Assembly (NCBI GenBank): GCA_964020975.1
Contig: OZ026621.1
Span: forward strand, 94,066,018 to 94,130,017
Direction of reading: 5' to 3'
Length of the DNA: 64,000 bases
Source: Hermodice carunculata
Lineage: Eukaryota; Annelida; Polychaeta; Eunicida; Amphinomidae
Notes under the pieces: generated by a model
What the model was told of the DNA's origin: nothing
Seen by the model: only the letters and a program-made list of their open reading frames with translations
The model's database searches: none
Made by a program: the position numbers and the translations under genes
Shown: positions 44,598 through 57,559 of the stretch, piece by piece
How positions within the stretch are numbered: the stretch's first letter is position 1
Layout: each line of letters begins with the position of its first letter

Positions 44598-45165
44598 AGT
44601 TCTGCTGACCATAGATATAAATGCAATCACTCATGTCCAGCCGGCTGTCATTCCGGCTGTAAAGAATTTGCTTGTCAAGATGATAGCATCAACAATTTTA
44701 AAGTTAGCCTCTTGAAATTTTCTGGACATGTTCTATGAATGAAAATCTAAGTTCTTTACATTATTGGTGCCGCCACCTACAGGATTACGGAATTCACAAG
44801 CCAAAAAGTGAAAAAATGGAAAACACTGGTGCAATTAATTTGTGGTGGATCTTTGTAAAATTTGGTAGGAATGTTCGGAAAGCTAATATGTGGATTCCGA
44901 ATATGACTGGTGGCACCATCTACAGGTGAATGGAAAATATGAGCCAATATGTGTTCAGACATATGAAATTCATTATCATGAGAAATAACCAGGCAAACTT
45001 AATCAAATGTCACAGCATATTTGCATCATGTCAAAAGTACAATATAATAAGGGTGACCTTGACCTACTTTCTCAAGGTCATTGAGGGAATACTTATCAGG
45101 ATATGGTTTTCTTGTGATGTTCATTCTGTCTTTGCTGGAAGTCATGTCCAGGTACCTATTTTTTC
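44598..45165 (+). mobile_element. Family B element, 5' part
   Basis: It starts at AGTTCTGCTGACC and continues without interruption through TTGCTTGTCAAGATGATAGC and TGGACATGTT to GGTGCCGCCACC. It then shares CAAAAAGTGAAAAAATGGAA with the split copy at 27,350. TGACCTTGACCT lies at 45,054-45,065. The 3' terminus is lost. It is the reference that shows the A array at 18,710 is an insertion into B. Confidence 0.6.
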
Positions 45166-45815
45166 CAACACTGTTAGAACCCACCGATAAATGGCATTTG
45201 ATGTTAATTTGCAGATGAATTCGCCATGCAAATTTTATTGTATTTTGACCCTGCTTTGACATCGTTGGGGCAGATCACCCTGACGGTGAGAAGTGTGACC
45301 CCGCTCAGCAAACCGATAATTACTGCCGGTACCTTTGCTATCGTAACGTAATCATATGTAGTCTACGACAATGAAAATGTCTGCTTGTGTTGACAGAGAT
45401 AAAGTTCTGATGAATACAACTGCGGACCAACTAATTGTTTAAACTTGGCATGTTTATCAATTAGCGATTATTATCACCTATCAGCGCCCCACACGCGTGG
45501 TGCAAAAGCTCTGGTTTTTTAAGTGATTAGACCCTCCCTCTCTTCTCTTGAGGAATAATAGAGTTCCCAGCAAAAAAAAAAGTTGGTTGCCCGAATGGGC
45601 AAGTACCTATTAATTTTAAATTGCCCAAGATTAAATCTGACTTGACCATAGAGCAATAAAACTCTTTATCCACGTCCCTGCACCTACACACAAAAGAGGT
45701 GTGTTCACCACTTGTAATATTTACTCTCGGAACCCTCATCATACACCCCTCCCCTCCCCTGCTGTTGTCAAGTGAAAATTAAAACTGCACAATTGTATTT
45801 GATATCTTACTTTTT
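45166..45815. other. Unassigned, possibly single-copy DNA
   Basis: I see no gene. GGTTGCCCGAATGGGCAAGT (near 45,585) contains a small palindrome (TTGCCC-GAAT-GGGCAA). Nothing else is recognised. Confidence 0.35.
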
Positions 45816-48800
45816 ACCTCAGCTGACTTGTCAGTCAGCTGAGGTTTTGTGAGGGTCTGTCGTCCGTCGATCGTCCACAATTCACATTTTCGACTTCTTC
45901 TCAAAAACCGTCAGCCAGATCCACTTCAAACTTGGTGGAGATGTGCCTTGGGTGGGTCTCTACCAAGTTTGTTCAAATGGTCACGGTCCAGTGATTTTTG
46001 GATTTTTAATGAATTTTTAGCTCAGCTGACTTGTCAGTCAGCTGAGCTTATCTTATGGTCCTACGTCCGTCGTCCGTCCGTCGTCCGTCCGTTCTTCCGT
46101 CAACAATTTACATTTTCGACTTCTTCACCGAAACCGTCAGCCAGATCCACTTCAAACTTGGTGGGGATGTGCCTTGGGTAGGTGTCTACCAAGTTTGTTC
46201 GAATGGTCACGGTCCATTGATTTTTGGATTTTTAATGAATTTTTAGCTCAGCTGAGGTTTTGTGAGGGTCCATCGTCCGTCCGTCCGTCCGTCCGTCCGT
46301 AATTCACATTTTGGGTCTCTACGGATCGTCCGTCCGTCCGTCGTCCGTCCGTCCGTCGTCCGTCCGTCGTCCACAATTCACATTTTCGACTTCTTCTCAA
46401 AAACTGTCAGCCAGATTCACTTCAAACATTTTGGGTCTCTACCAAGTTTGTTCAAATGTTAATGCTCCAGTGATTTTTGGAATTTTAATGAATTTTTGGG
46501 GTTTTTTTTTTGACAAATCTTAAAAAATCTTCTTCTCTGAAAATGCTTACCCAATTGCTTTGATATGACACAGGAAGACACCTAGGGACTCCTTGTTGTT
46601 AATTTGTTCACCAGGTGGCGCTGCAGTTTTTTCTAATTTTTTTATGAATTTTTGTGTGGTATAGCTATTTTCGACTTCTTCTCCAGAACCGTCACTCAGA
46701 TTAAGCTTACACATGGTGGATATGTTCCTTATGGAAGGGCCAAACAAAGTTGTTCACTATGTGGGAATGCTGCAGATTCCTGATTTTTACCTCAGCTGAC
46801 TTGTCAGTGAGCTGAGGTTTTTTGAGGGTCTGTCGTCCGTCGTCCGTCCGTCCGTCCGTCCGTCGTCCGTCCGTCCGTCCGTCGTCCGTCCGTCGTCCAC
46901 AATTCACATTTTCGACTTCTTCTCAAAAACTGTCAGCCAGATTCACTTCAAACATTTTGGGTCTCTACCAAGTTTGTTCAAATGGTCACAGTCCAGTGAT
47001 TTTTGGATTTTTAATGAATTTTTTTGTTCTTTTTTGGGTAAATCTTAAAAAATCTTTTTTCTCCGAAACCGCTTACCCGATTGCTTTGATATTACATAGG
47101 AACACTCCCTGGGACTCCTAGTTCTTAATTTGTTCACCAGGTGGTGCTGCAATTTTTTCCTAATTTTTTATGAATTTTTGTGTGTTATAGCTATTTTCGA
47201 CTTCTTCTCCAGAACCGTCACTCAGATTAAGCTGAAACATGGTGGATATGTTCCTTGTAGAAGGGTCAAACAATGTTGTTCACTATGTGGGAATGCTGCT
47301 GATTCCTAATTTTTAACGATTTTTTCAATTTGGGTACTTGTTGGTCAATGCAGCTTTCCTATTGATTACTATGGAAGTCAATGGGCATTCTAATGCTAAT
47401 TCACATTTTCGACATCTTCTCCAAAACCATCATCCAGATTTACTTCAAACTTGGTGGCAATGTACCTTGGGTGGGTTTCTACCAATTTTGTTCAAATGTT
47501 AATGCTCCAGTGATTTTTGGAATTTTAATGAATTTTTGGGGGTTTTTTTTTGACAAATCTTAAAAAATCTTCTTCTCTGAAAATGCTTACCCAATTGCTT
47601 TGATATGACACAGGAAGACACCTAGGGACTCCTTGTTGTTAATTTGTTCACCAGGTGGCGCTGCAGTTTTTTCTAATTTTTTTATGAATTTTTGTGTGGT
47701 ATAGCTATTTTCGACTTCTTCTCCAGAACCGTCACTCAGATTAAGCTTACACATGGTGGATATGTTCCTTATGGAAGGGCCAAACAAAGTTGTTCACTAT
47801 GTGGGAATGCTGCAGATTCCTGATTTTTACCTCAGCTGACTTGTCAGTGAGCTGAGGTTTTTTGAGGGTCTGTCGTCCGTCGTCCGTCCGTCCGTCCGTC
47901 CGTCGTCCGTCCGTCGTCCGTCCGTCCGTCGTCCGTCCGTCGTCCACAATTCACATTTTCGACTTCTTCTCAAAAACTGTCAGCCAGATTCACTTCAAAC
48001 TTGGTGGAGATGTGCCTTGGGTGGGTCTCTACGAAGTTTGTTCAAATGGTCACGGTCCAGTGATTTTTGGATTTTTAATGAATTTCTTTGTTCTTTTTTG
48101 GGTCAATCTTAAAAAATCTTCTTCTCCGAAACCACTCACCCAATTGCTTTGATATCACACAGGAACACTCCCTGGGACTCCTTGTTTTTAATTTGTTCAC
48201 CAGGTGGCGCTACAATTTTTTCCTAATTTTTTATGAATTTTTGTGTGTTATAGCTATTTTCGACTTCTTCTCCAGAACCATCTCTCAGATTAAGCTGAAA
48301 CATGGTGGATATGTTCCTTGTAGAAGGGTCAAACAAAGATGTTCACTATGTGGGAATGCTGCAGATTCCTGATTTTTAACGATTTTTTCAATTCTGGTAC
48401 TTATCGGTCAATGCAGCTTTCCTATATTGATTACTATGGAAGTCAATGGGCATTCTAATGCTTATTCACATTTTTGACTTCTTCTCCAAAACCGTCATGC
48501 AGATTAACTTCAAACTTGGTGGCAATGTACCTTGGGTGGGTTTCTACCAATTTTGTTCACGTGGTCATGCTCCAGTGATTTTTGGATTTTTAATGAACTT
48601 TTTTGTTGTTTTTTTTGGACAAATCTTAATAAATCTTCTTCCCCGAAACTGCTTACCCAAATGCTTTGATGTCACACAGGAAGGTCTACCAGGGTTGTTC
48701 CAATGGCCATGTTCCAATGAATTTGGATTTTTTAATGATTTTTTTTCAAAAATCTCTACAAAAGTTTTAATAGGAAAACTTAACAAGGGAATATCTTGTA

Positions 48801-49624
48801 ATGGTCATAACTTTAATAATATTGACCAGATTTACTTCAAACTTGGTGGGGATATGCCTTAGGTGGATCTCTACCAAGTATGTACTTTTTGATTTTTGGA
48901 TTTTTTATGAATTTTTTTGTTTTTTGGGGGGGCAAACCTTGAAAATTCTTCTCCTCTTAAACAGCTCACCCAATTGCTTTGATATCGTACATAGACATTC
49001 CCGGGAACACCTAGTTCCCAATTTGTTCACCAGGTGGCGCTGCAATTTTTTTAATGAAATTTTTGTATGGTTTTGCTATTTTTCACTTGTTCTCAGAACC
49101 ATCCCTCAGATTAAGCTGAAATGTGATGGATATGTTGTTGTGGAAGGGTCAAACAGTTGTTTACTAGGTGGCACTGCTTTGGATTTCTGATTTTTAAGGA
49201 TTCTCAATTCGGGTACTTATCGTTCAATGCAGCTTTCCTGTTGATTACTATGTTTACAAGTCAATGGGCATTCTAATGCTAATTAACAGGACAACTGACA
49301 CGAAATTTACTGTTTACTTGATAACCTGAGATCTGTTTTGAGTTAGCTACACATTAATTATTGTGTATGAAGGTCATGCTGAGACAGTACATGAATGACC
49401 TTAACCTAGTTTGTGGGGTCACAGTGCAACATACATGAATTTTACTCTTCATTATAACTTGCGAATTACTTGAACTTTGATGTTGCACATGTAGGTGTTC
49501 TTCTATAAAGGTCAGACTTACTCAGAACATAGTGTCCTTGATCCTTTCCCAAGTTCATAGAGCTGCAAGTGTGATGAATGTCAAGATCAGCTGAGGCACG
49601 GGCTGTTCACACAGCCCTCTTGTT
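45816..49624 (+). mobile_element. Family A cluster with tandem units and a 3' end
   Basis: A 5' hairpins lie at 45,816, 46,019, 46,245 (partial), 46,789 and 47,829. The last two head 1,040-bp near-identical tandem units (46,494-46,900 repeats at 47,534-47,940). CCGTCC tracts follow each hairpin. CTCF-like TCACCAGGTGGCGCT recurs, for example at 46,608, 47,648, 48,197 and 49,027. The cluster ends in the A tail and hairpin at 49,600-49,617. Short fragments joined mid-unit show several rounds of rearrangement. Confidence 0.7.
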
Positions 49625-51195
49625 AATGATTTTTTCAAGTCGGCTCCTTTGGGGTAAATGCACCTTTCCTATTGATTAATATGTAAGTCAATGGGCATTC
49701 TAATGCTAATTTACATTTTCGACTTCTTCTTCAAAACCATCATCCAGATTTACTTCAAACTTGGTGGCAATGTACCTTGGGTGGGTGTCTACCAGGTATG
49801 TTCAAATGGTCATGCTCCAGTGATTTTTGGATTTTTAATGAATTTTTTTGTTCTTTTTTTGGACAAATCTTAAAAAATCTTTTTCTCGGAAAGCGCTTAC
49901 TCAATCACTCTGATATCACACGGGAAGACACCTAGGGACTCCGTGTTCTTAATTTGTTGACCAGGTGGCGCTGCAATTTTTTACTAATTTTTTATGAATT
50001 TTTGTGTGTTCTAGCTTTTTTCGACTTCTTCTCCAGAACCGTTACTCAGATTAAGCTGAAATGTGGTGGATATGTTCCTTGTAGAAGGGTCAAACAAAGT
50101 TGTTCACTATGTGGGAATGCTGCAGATTCCTGATTTTTAACGATTTTTTCAATTCGGGTACTTATCGTTCAATGCAGCTTTCCTATTGATTACTTTGGAA
50201 GTCAATGGGCATTCTAATGCTAATTCACATTTTCGACATTTTCGGTTTGTTCCAATGGTCATGTTCCAATGAATTTTGGATTTTTTTATGATTTTGTAAA
50301 TAAAATCTCAACAAAAGTTTTAATAGGAAAGTTTAACATGGGAATTTCTTGTAATGGTAATAACTTTAATAATATTGACCAGATTTACTTCAAACTTGGT
50401 GGGGATGTGCCTTGGGTGGATCTCTACCAAGTGTATTCAAATGGTCACGCTCTATTGATTTTTTGATTTCTTATGAAAATTTTTTTTCTTTTTTGGGGGG
50501 GCAAACCTTGAAAATTCTTCTCCTCTTAAACAGCTCACCCAAATGCTTTGATATCGTACATAGACACTCCCAGGGACACTTAGTTCCCAATTTGTTCACC
50601 AGGTGGCGCTGCAATATTTTAATGATTTTTTTGTATGGTTTTGCTATTTTTCACTTGTTCTCATAACCGTCCCTCAGATTAAGCTGACATGTGATGGATA
50701 TGTTGTTGTGGAAGGGTCAAACAGTTGTTTACTATGTGGCACTGCTTTGGATTTCTGATTTTTAAGGATTCTCAATTCGGGTACTTATCGTTCAATGCAG
50801 CTTTCCTGTTGATTACTATGTTTACAAGTCAATGGGCATTCTAATGCTAATTAACAGGACAACTGACACGAAATTTACTGTTTACTTGATAACTTGAGAT
50901 CTGTTTTGAGTTAGCTACACATGTTAATTATTCTGTATGAAGGTCATGTTGAGACAGTACATGAATGACCTTGACCTGGTTTGTGGGGTCACAGTGCAAC
51001 ATACATGAATTTTACTCTTCATTATGACTTGACAACTACTTGAACTTTGATGTTGCACATGTAGGTGTTCTTCAATAAAGTTCAGACTTACTCAGAACAT
51101 GGTGTCCTTGATCCTTTCCCAAGTTCATAGAGCTGCAAGTGTGATGAATGTCAAGATCAGCTGAGGCACGGGCTGTTCACGCAGCCCTCTTGTTT
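49625..51195 (+). mobile_element. Family A, ~1.55-kb duplicate of the preceding segment with second 3' end
   Basis: Sequence from about 48,750 to 49,624 (including the unusual module AAAAGTTTTAATAGGAAA) is repeated at about 50,300-51,195, offset by about 1,553-1,570 bp. The second copy ends in GGGCTGT-TCAC-GCAGCCC (51,170-51,187) and TCTTGTTT. The joint at 49,625 resumes mid-unit (TAATGATTTTTTCAAG), as expected for insertion of one A into another. Confidence 0.65.
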
Positions 51196-51280
51196 CTGGT
51201 CCTTGAACAGTGATTGCACATGTGAACAAAGGCAAATCTGGTCAGTATCCCTCTTGTGCTAAACCAAGATGCTCTTGCTG

Positions 51281-51370
51281 TGGTGTGTGGACAGGGGCAT
51301 AAGGCTTTGGTGTGTGGACAGGGGCATAAGGCTTTGGTGTGTGGACAGGGGCATGAGGCTTTGGTGTGTG
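51281..51370 (+). repeat. 27-bp minisatellite, 3.3 copies
   Basis: The unit is TGGTGTGTGGACAGGGGCAT plus AAGGCTT. Copies start at 51,281, 51,308 and 51,335 with a partial fourth, nearly identical to each other. The following ~220 bases (51,371-51,589) show nothing recognisable. Confidence 0.9.
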
Positions 51371-51589
51371 CATGTGGCAGGAGTCCTCAGCGTGAAGGCT
51401 GATCAGCTGTGAATGATCAGGTCACCCATTGATCATCGGGACCCCTCATAGAGACCTAAGTTACCAATGTATAGGCCAATCACCACCTCAGTAGGCTTTC
51501 CATCAAGGCTTTCTCTGCTGATTTTGACCAATAGGATACTGACAAATCGCTTTGTCAAGTTGAAGCACTAAACCTTAAAAAAGACAGGT

Positions 51590-52340
51590 AGATGCCCCTT
51601 ATCTATACCTCTAAAGAATAGGACTTCGGTTTTGGCAGATTCTCCAGGAATCTGCACAAACACTGTTTCTAGGTGGGTCACCAAGTCAATCGAACTGGCC
51701 TACTCAGTGGCAGACAATATCCCAGGGCTCACAAGATTAGAGATCATGAGGTCAAAGCCATCACTTCTTCTTGGGATGCCCTCAAAGCAAGTTGCATTTA
51801 CTGACATATTGAGGCATGCCTGCGGAGGTCCCACAGTACTGTCTCCAGATTTTTGTGTGAAGGACAACTTTGGGCACTTAAAAACATATCAACGCCTTCA
51901 ATGCGTAAGCCGTGATCTGGCTCAGGATCCTCTGGGTGCTGGTTTATTTGGTCAACACATTGTGTGTATGTCCCTATAGAGGATCTGTTCTTCCATGTGG
52001 AGGGCTTTGAGGTACAATTCCTCTGTCCTGGAGTCTGAATGATCATCCTCCTCCACTCCTTTGGTAAATCTACCAATGTTGCAGATAGGTAATGTATTGT
52101 GACACATATCTGAGAAATTTATCTAATTTCCACGTTTGTTAGTGATACTTACCTATCCACTAGACAAAAGCCCACCCAGCCAACTGTGCATCAGATCATC
52201 TTAAGTTAAATGCATCATGAAAAACTGCTTGGATTGGTCAATACGAGAAGTCAAGCACAAGGCATGGAGGTCAACTTCTACAGAGTGCCCTCTTGGCCTC
52301 CAGTTCAGAGGAGCATGTAAGAGGTATTTTCTGATTGGAT
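51590..52340 (+). mobile_element. DIRS-like retrotransposon fossil, tyrosine recombinase end
   Basis: The open segment at 51,632-51,979 resembles the C-terminal catalytic part of DIRS-type tyrosine recombinases (VSRWVTKSIELAYSVAD, then AFTDILRHACGGPTVLS). It is followed by about 360 bp of likely 3' flank. Only this end is present and it is broken. It looks old. A Crypton origin is a less likely alternative. Confidence 0.5.
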
Positions 52341-52439
52341 AAAATTTTTGGACTGTATATGATCTGAGAGATCATATACCAAATGTACTGGACGGGGAAG
52401 TACATGTATTAGTGACAAATATTGAAAAATATCTCAGAA

Positions 52440-52812
52440 TTTTTTTTTTTAACCTCTCCAAAACCACCTCTCAGGCTGAGTTGGAATGTAAAGGTAATAT
52501 ACCTTGTGTAAGGGCCAAATAAAGCTAACTAGGTGGTGTTAATCTGGCACCCTGATTTTTCCTTTTTTTTTTTTTTTTTTTTTTTTTTAGTTTTAGTGCA
52601 TGTTGATTAATGCATATATTCCTATTGATCATTATGCAAATCAATGGGGATTGCAATAGTAATTCATATTCTTGACTTCTCTACAAGCATCTGCCAGATT
52701 CACTTCAAACTTGATGGGGATGTACTTTATGTTAGTCTCTATTGAATTTATTCAAATGGTCATGCTGGAGTGATTTTTCTTCTTTTTTTATGAATTTAAA
52801 TGTTCTGGTGTT
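52440..52812 (+). repeat. Old family A-related copy
   Basis: Family A phrases such as GCCAGATTCACTTCAAACTT and AATGGTCATGCTGGAGTGAT are recognisable around a T28-type run (52,563-52,589). It ends where a B element begins. Confidence 0.55.
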
Positions 52813-53399
52813 TAGTTCTTCAGCCCTAAGGTCACAGAGCTTATATCATCACTCATGTCTGTCCATAAGTCCGTCTGTTAACTTTTGCTTTTGAATGCAA
52901 TACAGTCTACAGTTTTCAAGTTAACCCCATACAACTGTCAGGACGAATTGGGAGCATGAAAGTCTGGGTTGAGTTTAATATTAATGGCACCACCAACAGC
53001 ATTATGTAATATATCAGTCAAAATGTGAAGATCTTGTGACCACTCTAGCATCCTAATTTTTTTTTTATTGGATCTTCATGAAATATAGTAGGATTGTGAA
53101 GTAGGTAAAAATCTTGAGTTTATGTGATGCCAGTGGCACCGCCTATAATTTGTAAGAAATTATGAGCCAAGATGTGTTGAAATATATAAAATTCTGTATC
53201 TCAAAAAATATTGAGTTAGACATGCCAAATTTATAGGCTATATAGATCATATCCAGTGCTAATGTGTTATACGATATCATTGACCGTGACTAAGTGTTGT
53301 TAGGTCACCAGGCCTGTACATTTGAAAGAGGTGGTTTGGTAATGGCAGGGGGTAGCTCCGACATCAGTGGCAAAGAGAATTGAGCCTCCAGATCAAATA

Positions 53400-56383
53400 T
53401 ATTTCAGATGACATGGTTCTGAAGATAATAGATTTGTTGAAACCTAAAACTAGCTACGGGTATGACAGGTTGTCTGTGAAATTGCTTAAATGCATTAAAA
53501 ATGAAGTATACAGAGTATAATCACCATAATTATAAATCAAATGATTACAACTGGTATTTTCCCCGACAAACTGAAGTACAACCAATACAGTTTTTGTATT
53601 TGAAAAGGGAAATGAATCTCTATTCAACAATTACAGGCCAATTTCAAGATTACAGCCTACATAAAAAATATTTGAGTATGTCATTTTGGATCAAAGCCAG
53701 CAATATTTCAGTACAAATAATTTATACTATAGGAACCAATATGGTTTTAGTGAGGGTCATTCCATCGAGTATGCGGTATTAGAAATCCGAGATAAAAGAC
53801 GACTACAGATGGGTAAAAGTGAAATACCATTAAACGTATAAGTGGACCTTTCAAAGGCTTTTAGAACTTTAAAGCATAAAACATTACTGGAATTTATTTA
53901 TCCCATAACAACTTATTATTATTAGATAAAAGATGCTGTGTTGGAACTTTTTGCAAAATGTTTAAACCGTCGGAAACAATATGTGATGATAAATGAAGTA
54001 AAATCAGATCATGGAGACGTAAATACTGGGGCACAACAGGGGTCAATTTTAGGTCCTATGTTATTTATCATTTACATCAGTGACATCAGATCATCTTAAA
54101 ATTTGTTTGAATACATTTTATATGCTGATGACATGCTGTAAGTGAGCTCTAAGCATGGTAAAAAATTTAGATGCAAGTGGGGAACTCTAGTAAAAACTCA
54201 GAACTGAAAAAAAAAAATCAATCTATGGCTGAAAACAAACAAGCTGTCTCAAAATGTAGAGAAAAGACCAAATTTGTGATTTTTCATAATCCCCTCCTAA
54301 ACTTGTAACAATACCTTTAATTGAATTTGATAATACATGTACCAAAATAGAATGTGTAAATTTTTTCATCTATTGGGATTTCCTATTGACCAACGTATGA
54401 ACTGGAATCAACACCAAGACAAAGTAGCATCATAATGTCATGGACAGCTGGTATCACGAGTAAACTTAAAAAGTATGTACAAAAAATACTATTTATAACT
54501 CCTTAACCCTTTCCCCCTTACATTACTTGGGTTTCTACTCCTCGAATTAATTCCTCATGAATGGTAAAAATATGCTATGAACCCACCAAACAGTCGCTGT
54601 CTGGTCCCACATTATAGGAACCGGTGTCGGCATGTGTGGGCAGTATGACAGATTCAACGTCATAGTTTTCGGTAATGACATTTCCTTTGCGGTAAAATAT
54701 ATATATTTATCTCTCTATGCAGTATAAATAATTATTGATAATTGTTTATGGCAAGTAAAAGTGTTGAAATCTGCAGGCAAAAATGCAACTTTCCACCAGT
54801 TTGCATTCCCTGAAGTGCCATGTTTGTTTACAAATGTCTGGAATGATCGGTACCGTGGGAAAACCCAAAGTGTGTCCTATTTTGGGATACTCTCCTCCGA
54901 TTGGCTAAATTTGATGTGTGTCGATATTTCCTGCTGTAAAAATCAATCAAACTGGATGGTTATATCCATATTTGGAAACTCATTCAAGGTTTTGGGGTGA
55001 TCGATCCAAATATGGTGCTTGGAATACTTCGGGCATATTTCCGCTGTACTTCGGGTATATGTCAGTCACATCAGAAAGCATTTTGGGTAGCTGACGATAG
55101 CCAAGAAGTACTTTGGTTTGCGATAACTGCTGAGCAATGCATATGAACTTTCCAAAATAGCCAAGATGAATGTGCGGCAACAAATTTAGTTTTGCCGTTC
55201 ATTATCAAATTTTGATGAGAAACACCCCACACAAACCATACTAAAGGGTAAAGATTCATAGTGAACAAAACATATGGACATAAGCTGTTGGAAGACTTAA
55301 ATTCATTTAAAGTGCTGAATATGCATTGTACACAGTGTAATGTTGATCTTCTTTGCACAATCATTAATTTCACTGAGGAAACGCTTCATCCTGCTTTTTA
55401 GTTAAAATGTTGGCATGGTGATATGAAGGAAATGATGCAAAAATGCCTACTTCAGCTGATTGTTTTCACAATTTTCCTATAAATGACATGATAAAGAAAG
55501 GTAAAAAAGATTTCCATGCATGCATTGAAAAGGGTCCGATTCATCTGACTTGAGGGGGAGCTCGATGCAGCCGGTGAGGCTGACTTGAGGGGGAAAGGGT
55601 TAATACTTTCAAGACTAAATTACTGTCTTCTTTCTTGGGGATATAAAACTGACAGGGTTGGGTTGTTAATGCACAGAAAAGAGCAGTACATACCATAAAC
55701 AATAGCAAATGCAACACACACACACACAAACACACACACTGAACCGATTTTCAAACCCAGAAATTTATTACAGGTTGATGAGTTCTGCAAATGCCAACTT
55801 TTTAAATTCTATCTTAAACTCTGTAACAATAAATTGCCAGTTTATTTCCACAGTGTTCCTATCTTGCACATGGCAGACATATGCCACCATAATATTTGCA
55901 GAAATATGTATTAGACATTAGATTGTTAATATCATCAATGCAACACCAAACATAGATAAAAGCAAAATCAATAACCACAGTTATTTAGGATTTAAGAAAT
56001 ATATTAAACTGTATTTTGTGCAACAATATGAAAGATTCTGCAAAATCCCAAGCTGTTATGTATGTAACTCCTAAAATAATAGGAAATTTTATTCCCAATT
56101 CCTCCAGTTTTTATTTATATCTATCATAAATTGCTATGATATACTTACTATAGCACTTCAGTGTTTTAAAAAATGATAGTGTCACCATAGTGCAAACTAT
56201 AAGATGTCAGATAGAAATAAGTGGCTCATATGATAGAGATTTTTTGAAAATTATTAATATGTATATCATAAACCATAATTATTGTATTTTAGAAATTAGC
56301 AGAAACATGTCGTGCTGTATAATGTATGATATTAGTATGTACATGTACATATATTATGCTACTCTGGTCAAATAAATGATTGA
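53400..56383 (+). mobile_element. Non-LTR retrotransposon (CR1/Jockey-like RT), decayed
   Basis: It is interrupted at 54,507-55,599. The RT is readable in pieces: SDDMVLKIIDLLKPKTS at its start, TTGIFPDKL, FSEGHSIEYAVLEI (about 53,750), VDLSKAF (about 53,840), GAQQGSILGPMLFIIYISDI (about 54,030) and the catalytic LYADDM (about 54,118). After the interruption, LNYCLLSWGYKTDRVGLL (about 55,615) and HTEPIF continue the C-terminus. The 3' end is AAATGATTGAATCTTGAA near 56,383. Many stops and frame changes show it is dead. The 5' end begins inside the RT, so it was truncated on insertion. The clade is uncertain. Confidence 0.65.
54507..55599. mobile_element. piggyBac-like DNA transposon (TTAA duplication)
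   Basis: The target duplication TTAA lies at 54,503-54,506 and 55,600-55,603. The terminal inverted repeats CCCTTTCCCCCT and AGGGGGAAAGGG match perfectly over 12 bases. The LINE reads through directly from one flank to the other. TTAA plus a CCCTTT start is the signature of piggyBac elements from family knowledge. The right end has an additional GACTTGAGGGGGA direct repeat (55,546 and 55,582). The 1,093-bp interior has two modest open frames (54,761-55,000 plus; 55,071-55,373 minus) but no transposase motif I can recognise, so it is probably non-autonomous. Confidence 0.72.
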
Positions 56384-56569
56384 ATCTTGAATATCACTGA
56401 AGCAGAGAATCTGTCCTCCAGATCAATATTTCACTTGAAATTGCATTCCCAATCAAACAATGAATACATAAGTTTATCCAATCTGCTCTTGCTTTGTATA
56501 CCGTCTTTATATTATTGTAATACATTACAAGTCAGCAGAGCACTAGGCGTATGGGCCTCTTGTTTTTCG

Positions 56570-56870
56570 TTTTTTTTTTTTTTGGTGGGGGGGGGAGGTA
56601 GGGGGATTGTTTTGGGTTTTTTTTGGGGGGGGGCTTCTTTTGTTTGGGTTTTTTTAGTTTGTTCTTTTAAATTAAAAACAATTCTTTTCTCCAAAGGTGT
56701 CTCACCAATTGCTTTAAAATTGCACAGGCACACAGCTGGAGTCCCCAAGACCTGAACTTGTTTGACAGGTGGCACTGTAACTTTTTTAAAATGAATTTTG
56801 GACTTCTGCCAAGCTGCATGTTGGATTATATGGTTCTGCTGGCATTTCCTGATTTTTAGTGAATCATTGA
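56570..56870 (+). repeat. Old family A-related fragment with T and G runs
   Basis: After T-runs and G-runs (56,569-56,634) the A phrases CTCACCAATTGCTTTAAAAT and GACAGGTGGCACTG are visible. Up to 57,117 nothing else is recognised. Confidence 0.45.
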
Positions 56871-57117
56871 AATAAGGAATTACTTTTAAGGTTACTTGTA
56901 AATCTTTACTCTAGGAATAGCAGCAACTGTGAGATACTGGCTTATGTGTCTCGGTAATGGTGGATCCTGGACTCATGCTTGCTATTAAACACTAGTAGGA
57001 AAGTACTTTTAGGGTGTCTTCTGGTGTTGCTCATTTTGACCGTGAAAGATCAAAGTGTCATCTTTGCTTATATCCTGATAATGCTGGATCTTTTGCGCGT
57101 GGTTGCTATCAAACAGT

Positions 57118-57559
57118 AATAAGAAATTGCATGTATGTTTTGTGACCATGGATCGGCAGGGTCTTGAACCAGCAACCTTTGGCACCAATCACTTAGCCAA
57201 AAATGGTAAACACACATACCGACTGTACCAAATCTCCATTCCTAAAAAAGAATGGTTCAATGGAGGCAGGTATGCATGAATGCCATAATCAACATGGCCC
57301 AGTTCATTGTGTTTATTCCAGTACAAATGACGTGCTGTGTTCAGGGTTGTCCCATATCGGGGACTGTACATATACAAGTCCACCAGCATCAAAGGAGCAC
57401 CGAAAATATATATGTTTTGTGACCACAGGATGGTCAGGAAATGCACATACCAACTGTACCAAATCTCCATTCCCAAAAAAGAATGGTTCAATGGGGGCAG
57501 GTATGCGTGAATGCCATAATCGCCACAGCCCAGTGCATTATATTTATTCCAGTACAGAT

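Larger units (their letters stand above)
52813..56569 (+). mobile_element. Family B element split by a LINE that is split by a piggyBac-like element
   Basis: B body runs from a decayed hairpin (TAGTTCTTCAGCCC...GTCACAGAGCTT) to about 53,399 and resumes at about 56,384. It ends with GTCAGCAGAGCACTAGGCGT, ATGGGCCT and TCTTGTTTTT. The phrase CCTCCAGATCAA occurs on both sides of the LINE (about 53,388 and 56,416), which may be its target duplication. AGTGGCACCGCCTAT is in the body. Confidence 0.6.
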
